A stretch of 64,000 nt of DNA from Panorpa germanica (GCA_963678705.1 OY783207.1:21860001-21924000), one strand, 5' to 3'. Positions 36,872 to 49,155 are shown, numbered from the stretch's first letter. Notes: generated by a model not told the origin, from the letters alone. Program-made: numbers and translations.

Positions 36872-37755
36872 TGTATTCAATAATTTATATTTTTTGCCTA
36901 TTTAATCGTAAAAATTCACACGTGTCACTATTTGTCACATTCCTATAAGAAACTTCACCTAAAATTGAATTTGACTGAAATGTGGAAGGTATCAACAGTA
37001 CCAACATGATCAAAGAATGAAGATCACGTAACATTCATCATATGTGTAAAATCAGCTACTAGACAATAGGATGCGCTAAATGTGGTCTTAACAAATCTTG
37101 GAAGCAAACCAAGCGTTGTAGATGTATAAACTTATACCATAGCTTTTGGTTCTTGACACTTAACTTATCAATATTTAAATATTTAATTGTGCACAAATAG
37201 AGTTAACTTTCGCTATTATTATAATTACTGTATTAAACACCACCAGAAACATAAGCTAAAAAAATAATATTGGTCAAGCTAAATAATTAATAAAAGCACA
37301 ATATTAATGTTGTAACGGTAATAGATTTGTTTGTTTTGTTTTCTGCTGTTACAAGCGTCACGTTGTTGTTTCTTTCATGCTATAATATTCTACAAGTTAG
37401 TTAACCACAAAAGTATTATTGGTTACCTTTGCCAATAGCACGCAGCGTTCAATAATATATTTACAGATATAAACAAGAATAAACGCGTCTGTCCACGCGA
37501 TGAGGCACCCACAGCATGCACCCTATTCATGAGCCCTATTTTATACCTCCTTAATGACATTTATAGTGAAGTGTTTGCTATGACTATTTAGAAAGTAATT
37601 TGGCGTGAGAGTAAAACTAAATGGTCATTCAAAGTAAAACTTAGAATTTTAGAATTCCGAATAGAAATACAATTTTATCTCAGAAAATAGATTGTAGAAG
37701 AGCCTTATTATATTTTCAGCACATAATCCTCTCATAACCTAATGCGTAAATGGCA
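36872..37755. other. Upstream region of tryptophanyl-tRNA synthetase
   Basis: It holds the synthetase promoter. A perfect E-box CACGTG is at 36919-36924, about 50 bp upstream of the start codon. The remaining 0.8 kb shows no gene or assignable repeat. Confidence 0.45.
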
Positions 37756-38427
37756 ATGGGCTTGTGTCCTCATTTTTTAGTGGTCGATTTTTCAATTGTT
37801 GATTGCAATTGATGTTAATAAATGTGTATTGGCGTGTCTATTTTATTAAATATCTAAATCTTGACGGAGATATAGCAATTAAAAATTTGAATTGTAGTTT
37901 TAGCGCTAGAAATGGTCGGCCATATTTGTATGACGTGAAATGCATTTTAACGTCAGTTATTTGTTGAGTTGGTAGTCGAAATAATCAAATCAAGTCAAAG
38001 AATAATAAGTTTTCATTTTATTTAACCCTGTTATGGCAGACATAATATTGGAATTTGATTGTTCCTTGAAATAGTTGTAAATAATATTTGATATTTTGAT
38101 ATATAAATACATGTAGCAGAGATTTATGAGCTTTAAGGTTGGTAACCTGTAAACTTGCCAGAGTTTTATCTTGAATATGATATCTCTTTTAAGCTCTGTT
38201 GTATCAAAGAGATTGCAATTAGCGGCTGTGATGTCACATGCAGTTGGAATGTTGTCCAACGTTGAATCCCTTTAATAATTAAAGAGAAAAAATGACTTTT
38301 TTAATTGTTAATATCTCCTAAATTATAAGGAGTTATTAAAAAGTAATTGAACATTTGAGGTTCTAGTAACCAACTTTATCAATATATTGTAGTTTTATAG
38401 AAATTAAAACATAGGACACAAGCCCAT
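37756..38427 (+). mobile_element. MITE family A, copy 7, longest form
   Basis: The 672-bp copy has both termini intact (ATGGGCTTGTGTCCTCATT and ATAGGACACAAGCCCAT). Unlike other copies it carries about 65 extra bases near 38150-38220 with a hairpin (ATCTCTTTTAAGCTC and CAAAGAGAT), placed between the GGTTGGTAACC and GTGATGTCACATGC blocks. The same hairpin type occurs in the diverged relic at 40.05 kb. Confidence 0.9.
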
Positions 38428-39659
38428 AAGGAAATAAATCCGAGAACACAACATTAAGACAGTATTATGAAACGACAATAACGAATCCTTGTTTTTGCTA
38501 CTTGCTCTTGACGCGTACTTCACACTGCACTGGTGAAGGCCTACGCATCATTGTTTATACGGCCAGCAAATGTCAGTGAAACGAACCAGCTTATAAGTCA
38601 GGTGGGCTTCTACAAACGCATATGGTAATCTATAGTACACCAATAAATCTTGAAAACTTTTCAAGCGTTTGAATAATGAAATGATTTTTGTACTTTTTAT
38701 ATACTTGCCGTAGAAAATAAAGTGTCTGGCTCGGACATCTATGAAGAAGATTGATTGTTAAATGTCACCGGGAGGTTGATTGACATGGTGATGGTGCTGG
38801 TGCTGGTAATGGCCCCTCCAGAGGCAAGAATTCTCGACTGTTTAAACCTTGGCACAATATCAACTAACCCCGACCTGTAAACAATATTCAGTTTGTATTT
38901 TGTCTTCGCCGCGTTTTAAGAAATCGTTGATCCGACAATTATCAACGGGAATTCAAATTTTGTTCAATAAATAATTGTATCTAATCATTTAAATTGTTTT
39001 TAAAACATAAATAAATAATAAATTTGTAATTATGATGAATTCGCATCTAATGAATATGATATTAGTGGTTTGCAAATTGTGAGAAACATAGAAAAAAATA
39101 GTTTAAGTTAGATGTGCTACATATGTGTGGTTATGTCCATCTAGTGTAGAATTTGTGAACTAAAACAGAGTGGCGAAACATTTTAGTGAATAAGTGTAAT
39201 ATATTTTTGAGTGAAGAACATAGGTGTTACAACTTAGAGCCTTATAACATACAGAAAAGTTATTTTGTATGTTTTTTTCAGCGGTAATAAAAGTGCATCG
39301 CTGAATAATGACGTCATATGACCCTTATATACCTGTCATAAGAGTCTTCTTAATTTCTTAGGTTCTAGTAGTAACATTAATGTTGTTTAAGAATAGCTGT
39401 CTTGAAAATTCAGTAAAAATTTATTGAAAATATATTTATTATTAAAAAACAGGCAATTACCAGTATATTTTTTAGGTTAAATTACTTTTCGTGCACCCTC
39501 AAAGTAGTTTTTGGAAATTTAAAATAAAGTGTGTAAACGCCAGTCAAACTTTGGACCGTCTTAGACATTCTTAATAAGCTCATTTTTAAAGAGATGGTCT
39601 TTTTAAATTTTTAATGGAGCAAGTTAAATTCTTTGAAAAGAATACGGTGATATAGTTGC
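38428..39659. other. Intergenic region with one MITE end
   Basis: No gene seen. A solo end of the CRE-type MITE (GCATCGCTGAATAATGACGT) is at about 39295-39352. A GGTGATGGTGCTGGTGCTGG run is at about 38788-38808. Confidence 0.45.
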
Positions 39660-39877
39660 TATAGTGAAAATCACGATAGATCTGCGGTGACTTATACTTA
39701 AAAGAGGTTATAAGAGCGGTATAAATTTATAATACGATAATGAATTTTGTCTTATTCGTTTCTATATACATTTTAGAAAAATAAATGAGTCAGTGCTTTT
39801 TAGATATATCAGCAGTTTATACCCCACAACTTGTTTTAAGTATGAGTCACCGCCGAACTCTCGTAACTTCAACCATA
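39660..39877. mobile_element. MITE family B, copy 2
   Basis: 218 bp with ends TATAGTGAAAATCACGATAG and, from the other side, GAACTCTCGTAACTTCAACC. The interior ATTTATAATACGATAATGAA and CAGTTTATACCCCACAACTT match the family. TA lies at both edges. Confidence 0.8.
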
Positions 39878-40039
39878 TCTACAATTTGAATTTTTGTGCT
39901 GCAGCTTAATTTTTAATCGTCTTTTGACGTCATGGGATAAATGTACCGATTTTATTTTTCTTTGTTCATAAGTTTATAATATCAACTCTTTATGTGTTGC
40001 ACGATCCGGCTCTAAGTAGTAGCTGATGTATCACTGACA

Positions 40040-40460
40040 TTCATCTCTTTTACACTCTATTGTATAAAAGAGATGGCGACTTGTCCCCTTAACAAATCCC
40101 TCTAATAAAGGGACAAAAAGAACTATTTTAGTTGTTAATATTTTCCATAATGTAGCGAATTTTTGAAAAATAATTGGACATTGAGTTTATACTACATAGA
40201 GTAGTTTAATATAGTTAAAATTACGAGAGTTCGGCGTCGACTCATACCTAAAACAAGTTGTGGTGTATAAACTGCCGATATAACTAAAAAGAACTAACCC
40301 ATTTATTTTTCTATAATGTATATAGAAACGAATAAGATAAAATTCATTATCGTATTATAGATTTATACCTCCCTTATAACCTCTTTTAAGTATAAGTCAC
40401 CGCCGAACTATCATGATTTGGACTATAGAAATTAAGACACGGTTCCAGTACCAATCATAT
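40040..40460 (+). mobile_element. Diverged family A relic, split by a family B insertion
   Basis: 40060-40209 follows the family A right half loosely (AAATCCCTCTAATAAAGGGA; GTTGTTAATATTTTCC; AATAATTGGACATTGAG). After the inserted family B copy it resumes with ATAGAAATTAAGACACGGTT. It ends in a variant terminus unlike TTGTGTCC. This is an old subfamily with the hairpin TCTCTTTTACACTC / AAAAGAGATGG. Confidence 0.6.
40210..40427. mobile_element. MITE family B, copy 3, nested
   Basis: It is complete, with ends TATAGTTAAAATTACGAGAG and TCATGATTTGGACTATA. It is inserted at a TA between two parts of the family A relic, so family B moved after that relic had formed. Confidence 0.85.
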
Positions 40461-40504
40461 GTTATGGGTAACACAGTACTAGAAAGCATTGAGCTTAACA
40501 AGAA

Positions 40505-41141
40505 ATGGGCTTGTGTCCTCATTTTTTAGTGGTCGATTTTTCAATTGTTGATTGAAATTGATGTTAATAAATGTGTATTGGCGTGTCTATTTTATTAAAT
40601 ATCTAAATATTGACGGAGATATACAAATTAAAAATTTGAATTGTAGTTTTAGCGCTAGAAATGGTCGCCCATATTTGTATGACATGAAATGCATTTTAAC
40701 GTCAGTTATTTGTTGAGTAGGTCAGTGCTGTGGTAATGTTTTGTAGCTGTTAGTAATCAAATAATCAAGTCAAGTCAAAGAATAATAAGTTTTTACTTTA
40801 TTTAACTCTGTTAAGGCAGACACAATATTGAAATTTTATTGTTCCTTGAAATAGCTGTAAATAATATTTGATATTTTGATATATAAATACATATAGCAGA
40901 GATCTATGTTCTGTAAGGTTGGTAACCTTACACAAGGATTGTGATGTCACATGCATTTGGAGTTTGTACAACGTTAAATCCCTTTAATAATTAAAGAGAC
41001 AAAATGACTTTTTTAATTGTTAATATCTCCTAACATATAAGGAGTTATTAAAAAATAATTGAACATTTGAGGTTCTAGTAACCCACTTTATCAATATATA
41101 GTACACTTTTATAGAAATTAAGACATAGGACACAAGCCCAT
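40505..41141 (+). mobile_element. MITE family A, copy 8
   Basis: A 637-bp, well-preserved copy with perfect ends ATGGGCTTGTGTCCTCATT and ATAGGACACAAGCCCAT. It contains the TAAGGTTGGTAACCTTA palindrome near 40914-40930. Flanks are GAA on the left and TGTTG on the right, with no duplication. It is 78 bp from the relic above. Confidence 0.92.
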
Positions 41142-42777
41142 TGTTGTATTTTCGGGTTCAATTTCCGTACAGTTATCAAATATATCAGGTTTTTAATGAT
41201 AAATCGATAAAAACTAAGAAACAACACTGCTTCACTACCTCCTCAAGAGACAAAGACAACCTATTTGTGATACTAGTAAAAAAAATTAACAGTTGAACAC
41301 CTACTACTACAATTCGATAAATTTAACCATTTTAGACAAAATATACAACTAGACGACAACATTACTGACACGTCTTATGACAATGACAATAATATTAACA
41401 AATTACTATAGTTTTTACGAGCCACAAAATTAATAAACGAAATATAAATATAACACATAGGATAAATGATCTATGCAATTAAAATATCCTTAAACGAAAT
41501 TAAATTAAAACACTGTTTGACGAGAAGAATTCTATATTATAATTTTAATTACAAAAAATATGTTTTATATTAAGAAGATACTATCACTAAGATAAATTAT
41601 TCACACGTACACCTAGTCCATTCTAAACATTTTAAAATTCTGTATAATTTTTTTCTTTTCATTTTAACACCTGTTTGTTTTAACTCCCTGATTTCTGATT
41701 TGGATGTATCTCAGAAACAAACATATCGGCCGGTCAAGCTTGGGTTAAAATGTAACTCACTTTGATTGACATTTTGACGTACCGATCTACTGATGATCGA
41801 CTGGTTTGATTTACTTTACTGGTTTGAATTGTAATAATGTGCAATCGTTTGGATGGGTAGAGTAGCCCATTGCCCAGTGCCCATTGCTATGTCCTAAGGG
41901 CTTATTGACTCCGTGCCGTGAAATGAACGCTGTGCTGCGGTCATTAAAAAATGTGTTTTAAAATAAAATAGTTTCTTTTAAAATTGTATTACAGAGGCAT
42001 CTACAAAATAAATCATATACTATTTACGTTACTTATATTAACATCTAAATATGAGTGACCATGTTGAATTGTTTTGTTCTCAAACAAACTTTATATGTAT
42101 TTTTAAAATTATTTTCAAAATACTGCGCCTTACGGAGCTGCAATAACAGTAACACAACTTTAATTGAGTTTGTCGAAGAACAGCATTTCTCACGGTATGC
42201 ACTCTATGGTACGTCATTTTTAATTTGGATTATTTAATATTTTGAAAATATTTTAATTATATTATAATCTACTACAGTAAGGTTTTTCAATATCTAAAAT
42301 TCTCGCTTTTCTGTTACAATTTGCGGTGCTTCCATCCGCCAGGATCATTTCGATATAAGTCACTTTTTGTACATGACGTAACAGAACAGGCTGACGATTT
42401 CTACCTCTCGCAACATTCAATGTGTTACCATTATAGACGAAGAACTTTCAGTTTAAATTTCGATGTTTACCATATGAAATACAATCTCAATTCTAGATCT
42501 AGATCGCAACAGCAAATAAATTAAACTTTAAAGATATCTACATTTGCTTTCTAGGAACGCAGCGCGGCGCGAGCCGACGTAATGTCTGTTCCTGATTTCC
42601 CATTAATATTTTTCGTTTTAATTATTAATAAATCAGCTTTATTTTGATCCTCTTAATATGCTTTGCTTTGGTATGGCATAACATAAATTTTAATTTTTTT
42701 ATTTTAATAATTTATAGTTAGTTTGAATTTGGTAGTAGTTGCGCGCGCAAACCTGTCAGACCCAAATCAAATTTCAA

Positions 42778-42782
<5 letters not shown>
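41142..42782. other. Intergenic region without recognised genes
   Basis: AT-rich. The open frames at 42055-42524 have no recognisable domain and no splice support. A GC-rich patch GCGCGGCGCGAGCCGACG is at about 42561-42580. Confidence 0.4.
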
Positions 42783-42831
<49 letters not shown>

Positions 42832-42850
42832 TATATATATTATATACACA
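42783..42850. repeat. (AT)n microsatellite
   Basis: About 45 bp of uninterrupted AT dinucleotides followed by TATATTATATATATTATATA. It lies directly before a CAGTGGCGGATTTTCC sequence that resembles a hAT-type end. Confidence 0.95.
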
Positions 42851-43327
42851 TAAGCAGTGGCGGATTTTCCATATGGTAATTTCTATATCACATCATTTAT
42901 AATAATTTACTTTTATTTCATTATTTAATTATTATTTGTGTATCATTATCTAATTATCCTAAAAATTTAAAGTCGATTGACCGTTTCAAGCTCGAGATAA
43001 ACTGAATCAAAGTTTGAACCATTTACAAAGAGAGTAATGAGAGTGAATAAGAGACAAATCATTTTCCGTTTAGTTTCATCAGCTTTTCATTTTTAATAAT
43101 AAAATAATAATAGAATATAGACAGATACTTTCTAATAAATATATCTGTGAAGAGAGGAATATTTTTTCTACTATCTATTGTATCTATTAAAAAAAGAAGA
43201 AATTGATTGACCATCTCGTTATTTAAATAAAACAATGTAAACCTGAATATTTTATTAATAAATTAACGTATTTGCGTACGTGTATTTGTATCTACATATA
43301 CGTATTTATGAAGTATTTGTATATGTT
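42851..43327. other. Intergenic region without recognised genes
   Basis: CAGTGGCGGATTT at 42856 resembles a hAT-type terminus, but no partner end was found. Nothing else assigned. Confidence 0.35.
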
Positions 43328-43493
43328 ACAGTTAAAACGCGTTTTCACTAGTTAAAACCAATTTTTACTGAATATCTTTGTTACAACTAGAGTTTTAAGG
43401 GATATTCATTTTAGATCAGTTTTAAATTCTAGTTATAACGAAGTTATTCATTAAAAACTACTTTTACCTAGAGAAAACGCGTTCTAACTAAAT
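43328..43493. mobile_element. Palindromic MITE with AACGCGTTTT ends
   Basis: The left arm GTTAAAACGCGTTTTCACTA plus TTTTTACTGAATATCTTTG faces the right arm, which reads TTAGAACGCGTTTTCTCTAG then GTTTTTAATGAATAACTTCG on the other strand. Nearly the whole 166 bp folds back on itself. No open frame. Confidence 0.7.
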
Positions 43494-45529
43494 AAATGTA
43501 TTATAGTAACTCTTTTGGTACAGACTTCTACAAAAGTTTTTGCTTATTTTCAATATAAATCGTTCAACAGTTATAATGGTTTAATGAAATATCGTGACAC
43601 GTACGCCTGATTCAGCGGCAATGAGTTTAACACATAAACTTTCCATCAAATTAACAGACATACTAGATTCTAGCTATTTATTGGAACACACAGGATCTGT
43701 CACAGAGAAATTTATAGTAGATCTGAGATGATTATTTGTCCCTCTCTCCTCTTCCTTAGACTAGTTTACTCTGAAATTAAGTTTTAGTAGGCAACGCATC
43801 TGTTTTAGAGTTTGGTGACACCTTTAGCGCGGCGTCCGATGTGACCACACGGTTCATATACCAATTTTGAAAGCTCTGTTTCATGTATCACGATATCATT
43901 TTGGTATGCGACTAGATACAATTGATTACTCCTAGCACCCCTAAGTCAGAAAATGAATCAAGCAAGATAGTGCACTGTGGTTATAGCTTAATTCTATCTA
44001 ATGTAACTTTGTAAAATCTTTAAAAAAAAAAATTAAATCTTTAGATTTAATTTTCTCCAGTGAAAATTTGGTTAATCGTTGGTTGTTTTAAACCGTTGCG
44101 CATATGTACCAGCCCTGGTATTTATATTGTTAATCATTGACTATTAATATTAATTATAATGAATGAAACCACTCTATAAGTGAAATAAAGTACTCTACGA
44201 ATATTTTTAGGTTAGTTTGAACTGTCAATTCATCCTCTGGCGTAAATGCGGCGAACTAATACCTATTCTACTAATACGTATGATTTCTACTCATGATAAA
44301 ACTTATTTTTGCGTTGATTTAATGATATTTCTATTTACTGCTATAAGAAATAACTTGACTCAACCACAGAAAACGAATTTTTATTCCACGCTGACGTATT
44401 TCGCAATTTAGTGATTGTACTTAAACGTCGCTGGGGTAAAAGGGCCATAGCGGTTGAGATTGAACCTCGCGTGCTTCCGGTAATTATCGTGTTTCTTCGT
44501 GATTGGTTAAAAGTGGCCATGACGAACGAATCACGAGACATTTCATCAACGAAACCTACAATTTTAAAATTCAGATAAAATAATACTAGAACATAATTGC
44601 ACCAATTTTAGTTAATGTTTTTATGATACTCGTATTTTTAGATTAACACGATCAGCAAAATGGTGATTTGTTTTTAGTAAAATGGCGTTTTACTTTATTT
44701 TAAGATATTTTGTATATAACATTATGTTTTAGCAAATTCAGGTTTATGTGCAATGGGGTTGTAATTCGTAACCGTAGAAGTGGTGTTGAAGTTGGCCCCC
44801 ACCGTTAGTCAAGGAGGTAGGTAAAGACGCACAATTGTCATTTTGGATAAGGTTGCAGTCAATTGTGACCAGATATAATTAATTTTTTGAAGCAGTTAAG
44901 AAAAAGAAGATCAATTTAGACAGGCTTGAATTCTCAGGCACTCCTTCAAAAAAAAAAATAATACAAACAAAGCAGATAATTTTAAACATCTACTGCTTCT
45001 CTCTTCCTGTTTCTACTCTGCCCTTCCTTCTCTTTCCTCGTTCCTTCTATCTATCTCCGCCATCAACCGCTTCCCTTCAACGCCACTCTTTAATAACTGT
45101 ACAATTTTCTTTGCATTTTCTACTATTTTCTCACATGAATATTTAATGTGCCTAAGTTAATAAGTCGCAATATTACAGGAGATATTAAGAATTAAAATTA
45201 TCATTTTTGCATTAAGCATTAAGGAATCAATGAATTAATAAGAAATCTAATACTGTGTCCGCTTCCTACCCTACTTTCTTAAATGAATCGCCCTCTCTGT
45301 AATAGAGTAGAGTGTAAACGCGCGTATTCAAACGTCAGACTACTACTTACAGCTATCTCGACCAACACATATAATTTTGATATAATAAAAGTGGTAAACA
45401 AGAATAAATAAAATGAATTACTATTTACTCAAGATACTAATGTTATGACTAATTTCGTAAAATAGAAATTCATATCTAAATTACTTCCGTCAACTTTTGA
45501 TTATTTAAAAAAATTAAAACAGACATATA
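43494..45529. other. Intergenic region without recognised genes
   Basis: About 2 kb with no gene. 44990-45090 is strongly pyrimidine-rich (CTTCTCTCTTCCTG...). The opposing open frames at 44217-44541 show no domain. Confidence 0.4.
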
Positions 45530-45776
45530 TTAAGCCCTATTTCCACTTACTGTTTTTAGTTTTAGTTTAAGGTTTAAACCTTAAAAGTAATTTTGAACTT
45601 GTGAAATCATGCGTTATGCGTTAGTAATATACATTATTTTGTAATTATTACTATCTTCATTTAATATAAATTATTGTATTTAAAGTAATTAATTTTTTTT
45701 CTTTATATTTCACAAGCTGAAACTTACATTTTAGGTTAAAACCTTAAATGGACACTAAGAGTCACTGAGTGGGAAT
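45530..45776. mobile_element. MITE family C, short form, copy 2
   Basis: The left end TTAAGCCCTATTTCCACTTA faces the right end AGAGTCACTGAGTGGGAATT. The interior AGGTTTAAACCTTAAA and its partner AGGTTAAAACCTTAAA are inverted, as in 17480-17703. Confidence 0.65.
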
Positions 45777-46779
45777 TTTTTCGATAAAAATTTAAAATAG
45801 GAATTCGACTTTAAGAAATGAATCACAAACCCATTAATTCGGACTGTATTACTTCGGCACTACCAATCTTGGGTAGAGTTTCAAATAAGTTTTAAATTTA
45901 AAAAAAATCCAACTTTTTTGTTTTATATTTTTTTCTTAATTTCGAAGTCTCGTTTCCGTTTCCATCTTCGTTGCGTTGCGATTGATACTCTATCATTATC
46001 GTACAATGTTTATTTAAATGAACGTTTGAAATCTGTCAAATTATAAACGCTTAATAATTAAGTCGGTTGGTTTAATGAGAGCTGGTCTACTGGTCCGTTG
46101 ATCCCCCCCTCTTGCCGCGTAGTCAATCATCGCAACCCCAGCACTCAGTCCTCAATCGCCTATAATTATTTCAAAGTTTCTACTTTTGTATTTTTAATAC
46201 TGAGATAATATGAGTAAGTACATTATACAGTGCCGGTTCAAGATATTTGAGGCCCATGGTCTACTAGGTCCCCTTAATCGGATTTGAAGATTCAGTGGGT
46301 GAGAATTGACCAGACATTTACTTTAAATATTTATTTGAGTGGATCACATTTCAAATGTTATTAGCACTTAAAGGAATATATACATTTATAAACATTACCA
46401 ATACATAATTTACAACTTATAGACACGAGTAAGGGTACTTATAATAAAGACTTTAGGGGGATATATACAGTTATTAGTCCCAAAAAAAAAAAAAATTTCA
46501 AAAAAAATTCCTGAGATGACTTTTAATTGTATTTAATGTAAAGATTTGTACACATGTTATGGTAACTTTTACCTGTATTTAAATATTTTCATATTAGCAA
46601 AAATAATAATTTGGAAGCTGCTATAGCTGATCTCCAGGAGCTCTTCTTATAAAAGGCATCTTACGGTGACCACTATATCTCTGGACGGGATCATCTAAAA
46701 TTAAAAAACTAAACGGATTTCGTTAATGTAATGTATAATCTAGATATTGATTGAAGGATTAGGCAAAATAATTTTTTTA
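45777..46779. other. Intergenic region without recognised genes
   Basis: CAGTGCCGGTTCAAGATATT at about 46229 resembles a hAT-type end with GAGGCCCATGGTCTACTAGG following. No partner end or gene was found. Confidence 0.35.
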
Positions 46780-47575
46780 AACAAAATGGCAGCTTCTCAA
46801 AAAAAGAAATTGATTATTGACCAAATTTTTGGCCTTAAATTGTTTATAAAAAAAAATAATTATCGGGGAGATAAAACCTTCTAATAATTTCTAAAAAATA
46901 TACTTAAATAAGTTTCCGAGTCTTGGTCACCGTTTTTGAAAACACCATTTTGAGAAAAACGCTATTAAAGTATCAAAAGCACTATACATAGAGTACAAAA
47001 AATGTTTTTTCTACTTACATAACTTCAAAAATAATCGCCAGGTTGACTTGAAATTTTCTGTGTATACTTAAACATATGTACATTACGAAAATGAAATAAA
47101 AAATAATATTTTTTTTTCGAAAATATTAACTATATATAACCTCTTAAATTGGTTTTATTAATAAAATCAATAAGGTTTTCCAGACGTCCCTTGCTTTCAA
47201 ATATCAACCTATATTTCTCAGGCATATTGCAGCCTTGTGTGTGCGAGGAGTAACTTGAGCATCGGAGAATAATATGCTTTACCGTTAGTGGGCTGTTGCA
47301 TTGTTTACATATTGGTTGAGGTTCTCTTTTGAATAAGTAGGTATGACTGTAATTTGTATGACCTATCATGAGTCTACATAATACTACTTCCAGCCTTCTA
47401 TTTAGTCCTATCGGTAACTCATGTCTGCAAATTAATTGCCCTACTTCCCTTAATGTATTATCTGACCAGACCAGTTGGTCATTAGTTCTAGTAGTTAATA
47501 AGTGATGCATTTCAAGGTATCTACGACGAATTTCTCGTATAGCGGTGACACTACCAACACCTAGATAACATACCT
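46780..47575 (-). mobile_element. LINE 3' fragment: ORF2 C-terminus plus 3' UTR
   Basis: From about 47570 down to 47130 the minus strand is open and encodes a LINE ORF2 C-terminus: EIRRRYLEM, RRLEVVLCRLMIGHTNYSH, then the zinc-knuckle-like CKQCNSPLTVKHIILRC (C-x2-C-x7-H-x4-C), ending at a stop. This tail follows the RNase H region in I/Jockey-group LINEs. 46780-47129 is the 3' UTR, because the same sequence occurs without coding part at 56218-56580. The copy is 5'-truncated: no reverse transcriptase is present. Confidence 0.7.
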
Positions 47576-48864
47576 GCTTTTATCTTATGACCATGAGGTG
47601 TTGCCAACGATAAAACAAATAAATAACCTGAAATCAGCTTTACGTGTCTCAGCAAATCGATATCATGCTATCCATTTATTTCAAAATAATTTACCAAATG
47701 AAATGTTTTAATTCCACAAGAGCTCCTCTGCCCCTCCCTCTCACTAACCACTGGTTTAACTTCACTCTTCACTCATCCGTTGCATTGGTAGCCCTAATAA
47801 ATCTCTCCCCATACAGCTTCAACCATTGCCCGTTCGAATCTACTGTATAATTTTTCTTTTATTTTATTTGTTAAAAAAATACCCTAGAATAAATACCAGT
47901 ATAAATATTTTGAATAATGGAAGCTTAGCATGTCGGTAAGCTAGAAAATTACAGTTATTTATACCGACCGGGCCTCCGAGGCATGCCAAGCGCCATTATT
48001 AAAATTATGAATCAGTGAAAATCCTTAAAAAATCGTTTATATGGGAGTCAAAACGGGGGCAATTATATTTAATGTAAAAAAACGGTTGGTTAATGTTATT
48101 GGCAGAGGAGAGGAGCTGACAGAGAGGAACTAGCTGTCACCGCTAGAGGCGCTGTTGAGTTATAAATAGATAGCGAATTGTATTTTCAAAATGGAGAATT
48201 ATTTGCTTTAATTAGATAATTCTAACTTCTAATATCTAAAGTAATTTGAACGAAACAAATATTTCTTATTCATATGAATTAGTTGAGCTACAAAAGTTCA
48301 TTAGAATCGATTTCTATAGGTGGTGTAAATGCTTAGTGCCATTAATTAATGTTTTGAAAATATCGTATATTATATGAATAATCAGCGTTAACCCCGTCGC
48401 TTTAACGACCTCTACTTTATATATATGATTTAAATTCAATAAAATAATTCGTAATTTTATTTCAACTTTTAATTATATTTTTAAATTAAAATATTTGGTT
48501 TGAATTTGTTTATAATATTTCACACAATATAGTTTCTAGCAAAGTATGCTCTTAACAACAGGTGGAATAATATTACTAAAAATGTTAATATTATTAAAAT
48601 ATAGCATCAACAAAATAAAAAATATGCAAAATAGAAATTTATGCTATATTGTTTAAAGAGAAATAAGCTAGAATACATTTTATACAGTGCGAATTTGTTA
48701 CACATTTATCATAGCTTTACAAATTTTGTTTATCTTAGAATCTATTTCATCCAGTGTAAATTTATCCTAGGTGCAAGTAAATTTCCATTATAAATCAGCC
48801 ACAGATATTATTCTACCGAGTGTAAATTTATCTTAGATTCCATTTAATGCAGTGTAAATCTACT
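47576..48864. other. Intergenic region without recognised genes
   Basis: No gene. TTTATCTTAGA/TGCAGTGTAAATCTA phrases recur loosely from 48700 to 48860. The open frame at 47644-47850 has no domain. Confidence 0.4.
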
Positions 48865-49155
48865 AAGGGATTGTCCACAAATTCTGACAAGAGGTCCCAA
48901 GTGTCATTGGGAGGTGCGTTGTGACTTCACATGCAATATAAAATATAGAAAAAAATTGTAAAAGAGGAGTAAAAAAAGATTTTCTGAAAAAAGTATAAAT
49001 TTCCAAGAGAGCTAAATTCGAAAAATTATATAAAAAAATGTATTAATACAAATGTGTGACATAATACCAAGGGTGGGAGGTTCTGCAAAATGTGACAAGG
49101 ATGGGAGCGGGAGGGGCAGAATAATTAGGAAATTAGTGTTACGAAATTTATGGAT
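48865..49155. mobile_element. MITE with GGATTGTCCACAAATT / GTAATTTATGG-type ends
   Basis: The left end AAGGGATTGTCCACAAATTC and the right end GTTACGAAATTTATGGATAT are inverted partners. The interior has GGGAGGTTCTGCAAAATGTG and GGGAGCGGGAGGGG, as in 10533-10650. Common in insect genomes (established pattern); the family name is not assigned. Confidence 0.6.

Noticed and set aside
42055-42524. Two adjacent plus-strand frames considered as exons
   Set aside because: No recognisable domain, no consistent splice sites and low-complexity AT-driven residues.
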